64,000 nucleotides of DNA from Acinetobacter ihumii (GCF_900625095.1 NZ_LR130760.1:1251224-1315223), one strand, 5' to 3'; positions 39,516 through 48,348 are shown, numbered from the stretch's first letter. The notes: generated by a model from the letters alone, not told the origin. Made by a program: numbers and translations.

Positions 39516-40142
39516 ATGACAACCATTACTTTACCTGCTTTACCTTATGCTTATGATGCACTTGAACCACATATCTCTAAAGAAACTTTAGAATTTCATC
39601 ACGATAAACATCATCAAACTTATGTGACTAACCTGAATAACCTGATCAAAGGCACAGACCTTGAAGGTAAAACTTTAGAAGAAATTATCCAAGCATCTGC
39701 GGGTGACTCATCTAAAGCAGGTATCTTTAACAATGCCGCACAAGTTTGGAACCATACGTTTTACTGGAACTCAATTGCTCCAAACGGTGGTGGTAAACCG
39801 ACAGGCGCGATTGCAGCAAAAATTGATGAAGCATTTGGTTCTTATGAAAAATTTGCTGAAGAATTTGCCAATGCAGCAACGACTCAATTCGGTTCAGGTT
39901 GGGCATGGTTAGTGGCTGACGAAGTCAATGGTAAACTTTCAATTACTAAAACTTCAAATGCAGATACTCCACTTGCGCATGGTCAAGTTGCTGTATTGAC
40001 GATTGACGTTTGGGAACACGCTTACTATATCGACTACCGTAATGCACGTCCTAAATACATTTCTACTTTCCTTGAAAGTCTGGTGAACTGGGATTACGCA
40101 AATGCAAAACTTGCGGGTCAACCAGCAGGTGTAGAAAAATAA
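39516..40142 (+). CDS. sodB: Superoxide dismutase [Fe]
   Basis: A 208-residue cytoplasmic dismutase. Metal ligands are His28, His80, Asp164 and His168 (DVWEHAYY). Gln76 in NNAAQVWNH, on the N-terminal domain, is the hallmark of the iron type. RBS AGGAATAGGA sits just before the ATG. The upstream region 39451-39470 contains a partial Fur-box-like match (11 of 19), too weak to claim. A strong terminator follows. Confidence 0.97.
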   Translation: MTTITLPALPYAYDALEPHISKETLEFHHDKHHQTYVTNLNNLIKGTDLEGKTLEEIIQASAGDSSKAGIFNNAAQVWNHTFYWNSIAPNGGGKPTGAIAAKIDEAFGSYEKFAEEFANAATTQFGSGWAWLVADEVNGKLSITKTSNADTPLAHGQVAVLTIDVWEHAYYIDYRNARPKYISTFLESLVNWDYANAKLAGQPAGVEK

Positions 40143-40154
40143 GTTTTATTTTTC

Positions 40155-40185
40155 AAAAACCGCTCATCATTGAGCGGTTTTTTTT
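40155..40185 (+). terminator. sodB terminator
   Basis: Stem AAAAACCGCTCA/TGAGCGGTTTTT with TCAT loop and a run of eight T. Confidence 0.93.
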
Positions 40186-40288
40186 GACGTAATTAAAATG
40201 ACAAATACCTATTTTGATGAATAAAACAGCATAAGTTTCTGTTTTGATGATAATTAAGTCATTTAACCCATGTTTTGAATTTTTATTC

Positions 40289-40317
40289 TTGACCTCATGT
40301 CAAGATGTGCCTAGAAT
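40289..40317 (+). promoter_or_regulatory. Sigma-70 promoter of the first tRNA-Asn pair
   Basis: -35 TTGACC (40289-40294), 17-base spacer, -10 TAGAAT (40312-40317). The first tRNA-Asn begins 11 bases after the -10 box. Confidence 0.85.
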
Positions 40318-40328
40318 GCGCATCAGAT

Positions 40329-40404
40329 TCTCCAATAGCTCAGTCGGTAGAGCGACGGACTGTTAATCCGCAGGTCCCTGGTTCGAGCCCAGGTTGGAGA
40401 GCCA
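40329..40404 (+). tRNA. tRNA-Asn (GTT), copy 1
   Basis: 76 bases with encoded CCA. Acceptor stem TCTCCAA/TTGGAGA, D-arm GCTC..GAGC, anticodon arm ACGGACTGTTAATCCG giving GTT, T-arm CCTGGTTCGAGCCCAGG. It differs from the two other copies only by a compensated base pair in the acceptor stem (A-T instead of C-G). Confidence 0.97.
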
Positions 40405-40411
40405 AAACTAA

Positions 40412-40487
40412 TCTCCCATAGCTCAGTCGGTAGAGCGACGGACTGTTAATCCGCAGGTCCCTGGTTCGAGCCCAGGTGGGAGAGCCA
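40412..40487 (+). tRNA. tRNA-Asn (GTT), copy 2
   Basis: 76 bases with encoded CCA, 7 bases after copy 1 and in the same transcript. Acceptor stem TCTCCCA/TGGGAGA. Identical over its full length to copy 3. Confidence 0.97.
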
Positions 40488-40494
40488 AGATTCG

Positions 40495-40527
40495 AAAAGC
40501 CCACATATTTTTATGTGGGCTTTTTTT
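40495..40527 (+). terminator. Terminator of the tRNA-Asn pair
   Basis: Stem AAAAGCCCACATA/TATGTGGGCTTTT with TTTT loop, followed by more T, 7 bases after tRNA-Asn copy 2. Confidence 0.93.
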
Positions 40528-40604
40528 ATTGCTATGATTTTTTCAGTTCTACACAAAATAGAAAAACAGCTTGGCTCTGCTCGCTGTTTTATCTTTCAGT
40601 TAGG

Positions 40605-41240
40605 TTAAACCACATAGCGGTCAGGACGATGGTTCAAAGCCAATATCAAATTGAGAATGACTGCGCCTAATATCGAGATCGCCAATAATGGCCAACTCAC
40701 AAAGGCAATTGAAGCCAATAAAATGGTAATGTCCAAACCCATCTGAATTTTACCCGCTGGCACACCGTAACGTTCTTGTAAAAAGAGTACCAATAAATTA
40801 AACCCACCCAAACTCGAGCGATGACGAAATAATATTAGAAAACCTAATCCCATCAATACATTGGCAAGGATGGTGGCATACAGGGGGGTTAATCCATCCA
40901 CATGAATAAAATAAGGATGTATCTCCGTTAAAACAGACAGTAATCCAACAGCTAAAAAGGTTTTTATCACCATCTGAACACCTAACCGCTTATAAGCCAA
41001 GTAATAAAATGGAATATTAATCAGAAAAAAAACCAGACCAAATTTTAGTCCTGTCACATAATGAATCAGTAATGATAAACCTGCTGTTCCACCTGTAAGT
41101 GTTCCCGCTTGCTGCATCAGCATCATGCCAAATGAGATAATAAATGTCGCAATGATCATGGCTAGACCATCTTCGATATGGGAATGGGACGACTCTTTTA
41201 CGGATGGAATCATATCTGCTTTAGCCGTCATATTAGTCAT
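40605..41240 (-). CDS. YitT family membrane protein
   Basis: A 211-residue protein with five to six hydrophobic helices and family signatures GTLTGGTAGLSLLIHYVTG and LGFLILFRHRSSLGGFN. The family's function is not established. Its start overlaps the end of the Lrp-family gene by 8 bases, so regulator and carrier are co-transcribed and coupled, implying that the Lrp protein controls or senses something linked to this membrane protein. Confidence 0.88.
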   Translation of the reverse strand: MTNMTAKADMIPSVKESSHSHIEDGLAMIIATFIISFGMMLMQQAGTLTGGTAGLSLLIHYVTGLKFGLVFFLINIPFYYLAYKRLGVQMVIKTFLAVGLLSVLTEIHPYFIHVDGLTPLYATILANVLMGLGFLILFRHRSSLGGFNLLVLFLQERYGVPAGKIQMGLDITILLASIAFVSWPLLAISILGAVILNLILALNHRPDRYVV

Positions 41241-41730
41241 GTAATTTATCCATGTTCATCATTTGATGATTTTCTTTAATGCGCTCAAGCACAATAGATG
41301 TATGACAATTACTGACGCCAATCTTAAGCGTGGTTAGTTTGTTGATCAGTTGACTCATTTCATTTAAGTCACGCACCATGACTTTTAATACGTAGTCAAA
41401 GTTTCCAGTCAGCTTATATACTTCACGAATCATATTCTCATGACGTACAAAATCCAGAAACCTTGCTAAGACTTCATCACTATATTGCAGTAATTTAATT
41501 TCAATAATGCCCATAATCGGCTGTAGCTCAGCCTCAGGATGGAGCTGCGCATAATATCCTTGAATCATACCGCGTTGTTCTAATGCAATTCGACGACGAG
41601 AACACTGCGAAGTTGAAAGCCCAATAATTTCAGCCAGTTCCTGATTACTCAATCGGCCGTTGCATTGCAAATGCTGTAAAATTTTATAATCATATTCATC
41701 AAGGGAATCATTCATTGCAGTTTTACTCAC
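41233..41730 (-). CDS. Lrp/AsnC family transcriptional regulator
   Basis: A 165-residue regulator. The N-terminal HTH (DYKILQHLQCNGRLSNQELA, then EIIGLSTSQCSRRR) is followed by an AsnC ligand domain (about 75-155) with EVYKLTGNFDYVLKVMVRD. These proteins usually respond to amino acids as dimers or octamers. It is first in a two-gene unit with yitT. Confidence 0.9.
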   Translation of the reverse strand: MSKTAMNDSLDEYDYKILQHLQCNGRLSNQELAEIIGLSTSQCSRRRIALEQRGMIQGYYAQLHPEAELQPIMGIIEIKLLQYSDEVLARFLDFVRHENMIREVYKLTGNFDYVLKVMVRDLNEMSQLINKLTTLKIGVSNCHTSIVLERIKENHQMMNMDKLHD

Positions 41731-42088
41731 ATGATCAGCTCGTCATCATCTTTAGTGTTGTGTAAAAGAGATATCATTCAACAAAAAACTAAGATTCATG
41801 GATAAGACAAGTACCCAGTTATCATAAACGCTTAAGCGAGTATCATGCAATAATATTGTATAGAATATTAATAGAAGAAATAAAAATGTAATTAACAAAA
41901 AAATAAGGGCAAATATTGCATAAAACTTCTATTGCTACTGTGAAATCCAAAAAATGGCTGTTCTGTTGAGGTTCCATCCAAGATAAAGTTGAATCGTTGA
42001 TCTTACTCAATTTGCCTAAATTTAAACCATCTGCCATTTTTTTAATATTTTCATACTATTGAGGCTTGACCAATGCTCTTTAGCCACT
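41731..42088. other. Intergenic stretch between the Lrp gene and tRNA-Asn copy 3
   Basis: About 375 bases without a gene I would defend, up to the tRNA. It should hold the Lrp-yitT promoter. It includes a 64-codon open frame on the minus strand (41843-42037) with no ribosome site, listed among the findings. The tRNA promoter lies at its right end. Confidence 0.5.
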
Positions 42089-42094
42089 TAAAAT
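42066..42094 (+). promoter_or_regulatory. Sigma-70 promoter of tRNA-Asn copy 3
   Basis: -35 TTGACC (42066-42071), 17-base spacer, -10 TAAAAT (42089-42094); the tRNA begins 13 bases later. Same -35 as the promoter of copies 1 and 2. Confidence 0.85.
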
Positions 42095-42106
42095 CCTACA
42101 CCAGAT

Positions 42107-42182
42107 TCTCCCATAGCTCAGTCGGTAGAGCGACGGACTGTTAATCCGCAGGTCCCTGGTTCGAGCCCAGGTGGGAGAGCCA
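42107..42182 (+). tRNA. tRNA-Asn (GTT), copy 3
   Basis: 76 bases with encoded CCA, identical to copy 2. It lies 1.6 kb downstream, beyond yitT and the Lrp gene, in the same orientation, with its own promoter and terminator. Confidence 0.97.
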
Positions 42183-42189
42183 AATTTTT

Positions 42190-42219
42190 AACCCACTCTA
42201 TATGAGTGGGTTTTCTTTT
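42190..42219 (+). terminator. Terminator of tRNA-Asn copy 3
   Basis: Stem AACCCACTC/GAGTGGGTT with TATAT loop, then TTCTTTT. Confidence 0.85.
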
Positions 42220-42234
42220 GAGTGATTACAGAGC

Positions 42235-42678
42235 GTGTTTAGTTCATCTCAATTTTTCTTTTTGAGTCTTGGCTCTATCGCCAGCTTAGTGCTGATTTTT
42301 ATTTGTTTAAAATCTTTTTTTATTTCTAAGCGACAATTTTTTGCACGTGCTCCCATGACAGCATTTGAAGCTAAAATGTTTTATCGGCTGAAGACTGCAC
42401 TGCCGCATCACCATATTTTGGCTCAGGTTGCATTTAGCGCGCTCATCACCAATGACCATCTTAAAATAAGACGTAAATTTAATCGGAAGGTCACGGATTT
42501 TGTCATTCTTAATGAAACACTAGACGTGATTGCCATTGTTGAGCTAGATGATCCAAGTCATTTAGAAAAGATGCAAGAGGATCAATTACGCGACAAGATG
42601 TTGAAAGAAGCTGGATATGATGTATTTCGATATACAGAAATTCCAAATATTCGCCAATTGCAAAAAGATATCTTGTAA
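42235..42678 (+). CDS. DUF2726 domain protein with N-terminal membrane anchor
   Basis: A 147-residue protein. One hydrophobic helix (about 8-27) is followed by a DUF2726 domain: MTAFEAKMFYRLKTALPHHH, then KVTDFVILNETLDVIAIVELDD and RDKMLKEAGYDVFRY. The pattern resembles a restriction-endonuclease-like fold (D...ExD), and a nuclease activity has been guessed for the family but is not shown. The start is GTG at 42235; the next ATG (residue 41) would delete the anchor. No strong ribosome site is visible. Confidence 0.75.
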   Translation: MFSSSQFFFLSLGSIASLVLIFICLKSFFISKRQFFARAPMTAFEAKMFYRLKTALPHHHILAQVAFSALITNDHLKIRRKFNRKVTDFVILNETLDVIAIVELDDPSHLEKMQEDQLRDKMLKEAGYDVFRYTEIPNIRQLQKDIL

Positions 42679-42708
42679 ATTTAAGTCATTAACTCATGAA
42701 ATTTTAAT

Positions 42709-42891
42709 TTACTCAGCAGCGGATGAACTATGCTTTTTTGCAATTTCTTCGTGTTGTTGTTTATATTTTCTCTGATTTTCAGCATCACTTTTAGCTGCTA
42801 AAAATGCCATACTAAGAATGAAGAAAAGAAAACACAGACCTAATCCCATAAAGAATAAAGCTTGACGATTAGGTTTAGCTGACATTTGCAT
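42709..42891 (-). CDS. Small single-pass membrane protein, unknown function
   Basis: A 60-residue protein with one hydrophobic helix (about 11-31) and a charged tail rich in Lys, Glu and Gln, ending HSSSAAE. No family is recognised. It is convergent with the DUF2726 gene. The ribosome site is weak. Confidence 0.5.
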   Translation of the reverse strand: MQMSAKPNRQALFFMGLGLCFLFFILSMAFLAAKSDAENQRKYKQQHEEIAKKHSSSAAE

Positions 42892-43008
42892 GCTCGTTTA
42901 TATGAAAAATTGAATATGCAATAGTATAACAAAGAACAAATCAGGAAAAATCAATTCAGTTAAATTTAAGGTTTTTATTTTCTCTATTTCTCAGACAGTA
43001 AAAAAGAT

Positions 43009-43037
43009 AAAAAAACCCCGATAAATCGAGGTTTTTT
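43009..43037 (-). terminator. Terminator of the downstream OmpW-family gene
   Basis: Stem AACCTCGAT/ATCGGGGTT in the minus-strand RNA (one G-U pair), then seven T. It lies 15 bases past the stop codon. Confidence 0.88.
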
Positions 43038-43051
43038 GAGATCGTAATAAA

Positions 43052-43957
43052 TTAGAAACGATAGCCCAAACCAACAAAGGTCACGATTGGATTGATTTCA
43101 ATCTCACTTTTACCAGTTACAACTTTAGCACCACCTAATGTATTAGAAACAATATCTAATTCTGCATTAGTTTTAAGATGTGCATACGATACAGAAGCTG
43201 TCGCGAACCAATCTTTGTTAAAGTTATAGTCTGCGCCAATGGTCGCAACTGGAGCTACAGCATCATCAATATTCACCTTTGATACTGCAAGCCCTAAATT
43301 TCCTTGAGCTGCTTGAATAGCAGCAGCCGCAGCTTGTCCAGCAGGACCAGAATTAGCCAGTATTTTACCAATTCCTTGACCATATGGACCTGCTAAATAA
43401 CCAGTCATTGAAGCATTTAATGCAGGGTTTACATCACTATCCAATTTAAAATTTGAAAAGTGCGCATACATAATACCCGCCCCCACGAATGGACGGAATT
43501 TACTATTTACAGTACCAAATTGATATTTTGCTAATAATGCTGGTGTATAAGCATCAACATCACCCACTTCACCAATTTTTCCTAAATCAACAGATGGTCC
43601 AGGAAGAGAAGCACCACCTAAATTTATACCTTTAAGAATCGTTCCTTTTCCATCAATTTTCATTTTTGGAGGATAACCACCAACAAATTCAAGTGACACA
43701 TTATCATTCACATAATAGTCAAAAAGAATCGCAGCAGTATCAGCATCATCTATCTCAAAACCTGCATCAGGATCTGAGGTTGTAATAGTTTTACCTAAAT
43801 TTAATGCTCCAGCAACACCCTGTTTTTCACCTTGAGGCATAATGTGCATCCAACCTGCGGATACCCCAAAAGTTTTACCGTCTGAAGTTGCTGCTTGTGC
43901 TGCAAAGCTGGTCGCCAATAAAGCAATTGGGAGGAGTGCTGTTGTTAATTTTCTCAT
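43052..43957 (-). CDS. OmpW family outer-membrane protein, paralog A
   Basis: A 301-residue porin-like protein. The signal peptide ends near residue 22 (SFAAQA). OmpW signatures: VSAGWMHIMPQG, DNVSLEFVGGYPPKMKIDGKG, FRPFVGAGIMYAHFSNF and the C-terminal barrel strand ending GLGYRF, with terminal Phe as the assembly signal. Classical OmpW is about 210 residues with an eight-stranded barrel; this one has a long extra loop (about 170-225) that is Gly/Ala-rich. OmpW proteins pass small hydrophobic compounds; the cargo here is unknown. Confidence 0.9.
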   Translation of the reverse strand: MRKLTTALLPIALLATSFAAQAATSDGKTFGVSAGWMHIMPQGEKQGVAGALNLGKTITTSDPDAGFEIDDADTAAILFDYYVNDNVSLEFVGGYPPKMKIDGKGTILKGINLGGASLPGPSVDLGKIGEVGDVDAYTPALLAKYQFGTVNSKFRPFVGAGIMYAHFSNFKLDSDVNPALNASMTGYLAGPYGQGIGKILANSGPAGQAAAAAIQAAQGNLGLAVSKVNIDDAVAPVATIGADYNFNKDWFATASVSYAHLKTNAELDIVSNTLGGAKVVTGKSEIEINPIVTFVGLGYRF

Positions 43958-44137
43958 GGGAAATCCTGTCTATTTGTCGTAAATACGATAAGGTCTAAGG
44001 TATCCAAACCTTATTGTTCGACAATTATTAGAATAAATACTTAAAAGATCAATACAGAGTTAGAACTTGAAAGTTCAATTATTTATAATTATATGAATTT
44101 TCGTATAATTCTTTTTATAATTTTTACAGATAAATGT

Positions 44138-44162
44138 GATGAGCAATATCATATTGCTCATC
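44138..44162 (-). terminator. Perfect palindromic hairpin after OmpW paralog B
   Basis: GATGAGCAATAT, one central C, then ATATTGCTCATC: a 12-base-pair palindrome 13 bases past the stop codon. The T run on the minus strand is poor, so it may be a weak terminator or an mRNA 3'-end stabiliser. Confidence 0.55.
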
Positions 44163-44174
44163 TTTGTTTAAATT

Positions 44175-45245
44175 TTAGAAACGGTAGCCGACACCGACAT
44201 AAGTAATTAATGGATCTAGATCAACTTTAGTCGTTGCATGAATTAACTCTTTTCCTGTTTTACTGTCCGTGACGCTAATGGTTGCTTTGTTATTAAAGTT
44301 CGGCATATAAGTTAAAGACATAGTTGAAAACCAACGATCAGTGAAATCATAGGTAAAGCCTGCTGTAACTACTGCACCAAAAGCATCATCAGTATCTACT
44401 TTTACGTGAGGGTCAGCTGAAGATTTACCTGAATTCTGTAAAGCTTCGCCTGCTTTACCGTCAAGTACGTTTTGTACCATATGTCCTGCATTGATCAAAT
44501 CTTGTTCAACACCACCATTTAGTTTAATTTTATCAAAGTAGCCATAAACAATCCCTGCACCCAAATAAGGTCTTAATTTGTTTACGCCTGATTTACCAAA
44601 ATGATATTGCGCAGTTAGTGCTGGTGTCCAAGCACGAACTTCTGCGGCTTTGCCATGTGCATCAAGATCTGTGATTAAAATATCTTTTTCTAAATGGAGA
44701 CCATCGAATACTTTACTTGTAGTGCCAAAAGCATCAGCAGAAACACTTGCTACAATTTTACCTTTTCCATCAATATCCACTTTTGGCGGCACACCACCTA
44801 TGAGTTGCAATGAGACATTGTCATTAATAAAATAGTTTAAAGTTAAACCGAGTGTATCTACATCATCAGCCTCTAAACCAGCATTATTTGTCCACTCACT
44901 GATTCCACTAACATTTGCATTTCCACTAAATGCTGCGGGTAATTTATCATTCTTTATGAAAGTATCTACTAAACCTTTTATAAAACCTGGTTTAATCGCA
45001 TCATACTTTTCTTGAAAGTTGGTACCATATTCCGTCAAATCAGAAGCCTTAATATCTCCGACTTTATACGCGCCACCCTCTTCAACTGCTGTATTAATAT
45101 GAGTTGAATTCGCCTTTCCTTGTGGCATGACATGTAACCAACCCGCAGAAACAGACCAACGTTTAAAATCCCCACTATCGGCATAGGCTAAATGTGTAGA
45201 TAAAAGAAATACCGTAGGTACGACCGTTTTCAATAACTTTTTCAT
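44175..45245 (-). CDS. OmpW family outer-membrane protein, paralog B
   Basis: A 356-residue paralog of the next gene. Signal peptide to about residue 22 (LSTHLAYA). Shared motifs are VSAGWLHVMPQG, DNVSLQLIGGVPPKVDIDGKG, KLRPYLGAGIVYGYFDKIKL and the ending GVGYRF. It has an additional N-terminal loop insert (about 45-125) that A lacks. The two lie 220 bases apart on the same strand, an enlarged tandem duplicate pair; each has its own leader and a hairpin between them. Confidence 0.9.
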   Translation of the reverse strand: MKKLLKTVVPTVFLLSTHLAYADSGDFKRWSVSAGWLHVMPQGKANSTHINTAVEEGGAYKVGDIKASDLTEYGTNFQEKYDAIKPGFIKGLVDTFIKNDKLPAAFSGNANVSGISEWTNNAGLEADDVDTLGLTLNYFINDNVSLQLIGGVPPKVDIDGKGKIVASVSADAFGTTSKVFDGLHLEKDILITDLDAHGKAAEVRAWTPALTAQYHFGKSGVNKLRPYLGAGIVYGYFDKIKLNGGVEQDLINAGHMVQNVLDGKAGEALQNSGKSSADPHVKVDTDDAFGAVVTAGFTYDFTDRWFSTMSLTYMPNFNNKATISVTDSKTGKELIHATTKVDLDPLITYVGVGYRF

Positions 45246-45446
45246 GATTCTAACTATCCATAAAAGCGTTCATTATTTTTCTGGTCTTAGAACCCCTTTC
45301 TAAAACCATGTGTAGGATATTAGAATATTTACTCTAAATTCAAGAAAATATATTATACTTTTCACTTAAATTTTCACTTAAATTTCAATTCTTGTGATCA
45401 ACTTTGCATCTTGTTTACAATTATTTTTTATTAGATTTAACCGCAA

Positions 45447-45475
45447 TAAAAAAATCACCTAAAAAGGTGATTTTG
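45447..45475 (-). terminator. Terminator of the Mpo1-like gene
   Basis: Stem AAAATCACCT/AGGTGATTTT with a loop of four A/T bases, then a T run on the minus strand. Confidence 0.88.
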
Positions 45476-45498
45476 CAATAATTAAAGTGGACTCAATA

Positions 45499-45882
45499 TT
45501 AACTTTCAATCTTGTCAAATTTACGATTTCTTAAACTTAATCGACCTCTGAGCACATCAGAAAACATTTTCCAGTCAGAAATAAAGCTATAAAGTGGCTG
45601 CTTAAAGCTAGCTGGCTTGTTTTTTTCGAAAATGAAATGCCCCACCCATGCACAGGCATAACCCGATAGCAAACCATAAGCGACATATTTCGATTGACGC
45701 TTACGAATCGCCTTACTTAGAAAATAAAGTCCTAAACTGCTACCTGTCACATGCAAACGACGGCTCAGAATGTCACGATGCTCTGTTAAATAGAAATGAT
45801 AAAATTCCTGATAATTTTTAATTGGTAATTGAACATTGGGTGTGTTAACTGAACTTTTTGGAAATTTTACTGGCGCATTCAT
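45499..45882 (-). CDS. Mpo1-like (DUF962) membrane protein
   Basis: About 127 residues. EFYHFYLTEHRDILSRRLHV (about 24-43) and YGLLSGYACAWVGHFIFEKN (about 68-87) are the conserved His-bearing membrane motifs of the DUF962/YGL010w family; the yeast member Mpo1 is an iron-dependent dioxygenase of 2-hydroxy fatty acids. The bacterial role is unknown. The second ATG (45882) is chosen because AGGA lies 8 bases upstream; the first ATG is adjacent to it. Confidence 0.82.
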   Translation of the reverse strand: MNAPVKFPKSSVNTPNVQLPIKNYQEFYHFYLTEHRDILSRRLHVTGSSLGLYFLSKAIRKRQSKYVAYGLLSGYACAWVGHFIFEKNKPASFKQPLYSFISDWKMFSDVLRGRLSLRNRKFDKIES

Positions 45883-46101
45883 CGTCTTCATCCTGAGACC
45901 GTTTATTTATTTAACCACTCTAAACACTGTTTAAAAAAAAGTCTATTGGATCTACTTAAAACTTTATAGCCTACTTCATGCCAATTTAAACGTGCGTTGA
46001 TTACACAGGCTTTACTCAAAATATCTTTTAAAACACATGTTTAATGTTATGCTAAATAAAACTAAACCCTTAAATTATAAGTATGTTTCAGGAGAAAATT
46101 C

Positions 46102-47565
46102 ATGGTCGAAATCGAATTAAAATTTCAGCTTCCTGAAAATAAGAAAAAAAGTGTTTTGCAAGCACTGAAAGCCAAAACCGCACAGAAAATTCGTTTACAA
46201 GCCAAGTACTATGACACAGCAGATCGCTTACTTGCACAGCATCATATGGCCATTCGTTTGCGTCAGGAAGGTGACAACTGGGTTCAAACCTTCAAAGCAT
46301 CTGGCAAAAATCATCTGGAACGTATTGAGCACGAAGTTCATTTGGGACAATGTAACGTTGAACCCGAATTAAATCTTAATCTATTTTTTGAAAATAAAGC
46401 GGTTAGAAATTTGCTTGATCAGGTATTAGGTGAACAACAGGATCAATTAACGCTACAGTTCAAAACAGATGTGAATCGTACTTTTAGAATTATTTCAATT
46501 GATGAAACCGATATTGAAGTCTGCTTGGATGATGGCATCGTTTCCACCGCAGAACAATCAGAAAAAATTTGTGAAGTTGAGTTTGAATTAAAACAAGGCT
46601 CACCTGAACAATTAATTTTATTTACCCAAGACTGGGTGAAAAAATATCAACTTTGGCTGGATGTGCGTAGTAAAGCCGAACGTGGCAATTTATTATCAAT
46701 TAAACAAAAAGCATCACAAGCGGTGAAAGCCAAACCCTTGATATTAAATAACCACGATTCTACTGATATTGCAGTTCGTAAAATGGTGGCGAATGTATTG
46801 CAACAGTTGCTGCCCAATGTTGCAGTCATAGCGGATGGCGTTGCAAACCCTGAACATATTCATCAGGCACGTATTGCAATTCGGCGTATGCGCAGCATTT
46901 TTAAAAGTTTTAAGTCGTGGTCAGATGACATTGATTCTTTATGGGAAACGCAACTCAAGCAAATATTTCAAACGCTAGGCACAACACGCGATTTGGATGT
47001 GATTCGGGATGAAATATTACCTGAATTATTAAAGGCAGATGCACCCTTTCAGGATTTACCTGAAGCGGCAAAAAGCGAGGATCATGTTCATCTGCTGTTT
47101 CAAAAACCAGAAACCATGTGTTTGCTGTTGCAGCTTTTAGCATTTAGTTATCATGAACAATCAGATCATAAAAAATCAGCTAAACTTAAGAAAAAAATCA
47201 ACAAATCACTGAATCAATTGCACAAAAAAATTATTCAGGATGCCGATCATTTTAGCCAGCTTGAAATTGAGCAAAGGCACCGCACCCGTAAAAACTGTAA
47301 ACGCTTACGTTATTGCATCGAGTTTGTGGCAAGCTTATATGATGAGAAGTCTGTCAAAAAATACTTAAAGCAATTGCAAGCAGTTCAGGACAAACTTGGT
47401 TTATATAATGATTTACATGTGACTGAACATGTTTTTATTGAATCTGCCGACCAACAAGCGGAATATTGGTTTGCCATTGGCTGGAGTAGAGCGAAACAAC
47501 AGCAACTTTTACTGGAGTCAGAACAAGAACTCAGAAAATTAGCTGATATTCATATTTTTTGGTAA
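46102..47565 (+). CDS. CYTH and CHAD domain protein (YgiF-like inorganic triphosphatase)
   Basis: A 487-residue protein. The CYTH tunnel domain (2-200) has ExExK (E3, E5, K7) and further RLRQEGDNWVQTFK and VCEVEFELK acidic/basic strands; the CHAD domain (about 215-475) is a His-rich helical bundle (IHQARIAIRRMRSIFKSF, then RHRTRKNCKRLRY). E. coli YgiF is an inorganic triphosphatase, and CHAD modules bind polyphosphate. A polyphosphate/PPPi role is likely but not shown. It has GGAGA upstream of the ATG. Confidence 0.92.
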   Translation: MVEIELKFQLPENKKKSVLQALKAKTAQKIRLQAKYYDTADRLLAQHHMAIRLRQEGDNWVQTFKASGKNHLERIEHEVHLGQCNVEPELNLNLFFENKAVRNLLDQVLGEQQDQLTLQFKTDVNRTFRIISIDETDIEVCLDDGIVSTAEQSEKICEVEFELKQGSPEQLILFTQDWVKKYQLWLDVRSKAERGNLLSIKQKASQAVKAKPLILNNHDSTDIAVRKMVANVLQQLLPNVAVIADGVANPEHIHQARIAIRRMRSIFKSFKSWSDDIDSLWETQLKQIFQTLGTTRDLDVIRDEILPELLKADAPFQDLPEAAKSEDHVHLLFQKPETMCLLLQLLAFSYHEQSDHKKSAKLKKKINKSLNQLHKKIIQDADHFSQLEIEQRHRTRKNCKRLRYCIEFVASLYDEKSVKKYLKQLQAVQDKLGLYNDLHVTEHVFIESADQQAEYWFAIGWSRAKQQQLLLESEQELRKLADIHIFW

Positions 47566-47607
47566 GCCCAAAAGCACTAAGATTTTCAATTTAACGCTCA
47601 TGTAAGA

Positions 47608-48240
47608 TTAACGATATTTACCGAACACTTTCCAGATGCCATTGTCCGCAATCGGGTCTTGGTAACTATCATTACGTTGTTTACGTGGTTTGTCGCGAGC
47701 ATCGACCAGTTTAAAATGTGGCTCAACCCCTAAAATTATCCCATTGACATAAAATCGGGTTCGGGTGTAATCACTTTGTCCATGCTGAAACACATAAGTT
47801 CGTAAATCAATAAATTCGCGATGCGCCACTAAAGCTGCGCTGTCATCACTTTCAAGCCATTGTTGCATGGCAAAAACTTGATCAGTGTCAAATTGCCCGC
47901 ATTTTTCAATTAAGCTGGCAACGCCTCTAAAGGTTTTAGATTCTTTTGCTCGAGTTTTATTAATCCGAATACGATCTACATGAAAGAAAAAAAGTGGCAG
48001 ATTGAGATGACTGGGTAAGTGAACTGCATCTAAAACTTCGTCTTGCATAAAAGGCTGACAAAGTACTTGCGCCCTTTCGATCAATTCTTTCCATTCGCGA
48101 TAATATTGTTCGACTTCGCTTTGTAAACCATAATAAATCGGTAAACCTTCGACATGTTCAAGATGTTCAGGCGGCCAACAATGCTGACGCAATAGCGCAA
48201 TATCGGTTTTTAAACGCTGAATCTCAATTGCATCTTGCAT
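47608..48240 (-). CDS. Uncharacterised 210-residue cytoplasmic protein
   Basis: I do not recognise the family. There is no signal peptide or membrane helix. A coiled-coil-like start (IEIQRLKTDIALLRQHC) is followed by LNLPLFFFHVDRIRINKTRAKES and a basic patch, with an aromatic C-terminus. The frame is convergent with CYTH-CHAD and divergent from the DUF3144 gene. Codon usage looks like neighbouring genes, so it is probably real. Confidence 0.55.
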   Translation of the reverse strand: MQDAIEIQRLKTDIALLRQHCWPPEHLEHVEGLPIYYGLQSEVEQYYREWKELIERAQVLCQPFMQDEVLDAVHLPSHLNLPLFFFHVDRIRINKTRAKESKTFRGVASLIEKCGQFDTDQVFAMQQWLESDDSAALVAHREFIDLRTYVFQHGQSDYTRTRFYVNGIILGVEPHFKLVDARDKPRKQRNDSYQDPIADNGIWKVFGKYR

Positions 48241-48348
48241 AAAGCACCTGTTTCAAATCCACTTAGGCTATTTTAGCCTAGATCAAAGGTTTAGTTTATG
48301 CAAGGCTTTCACGTATAATACGGGTATTCGTTTGTGTTGGAAAAAGCC

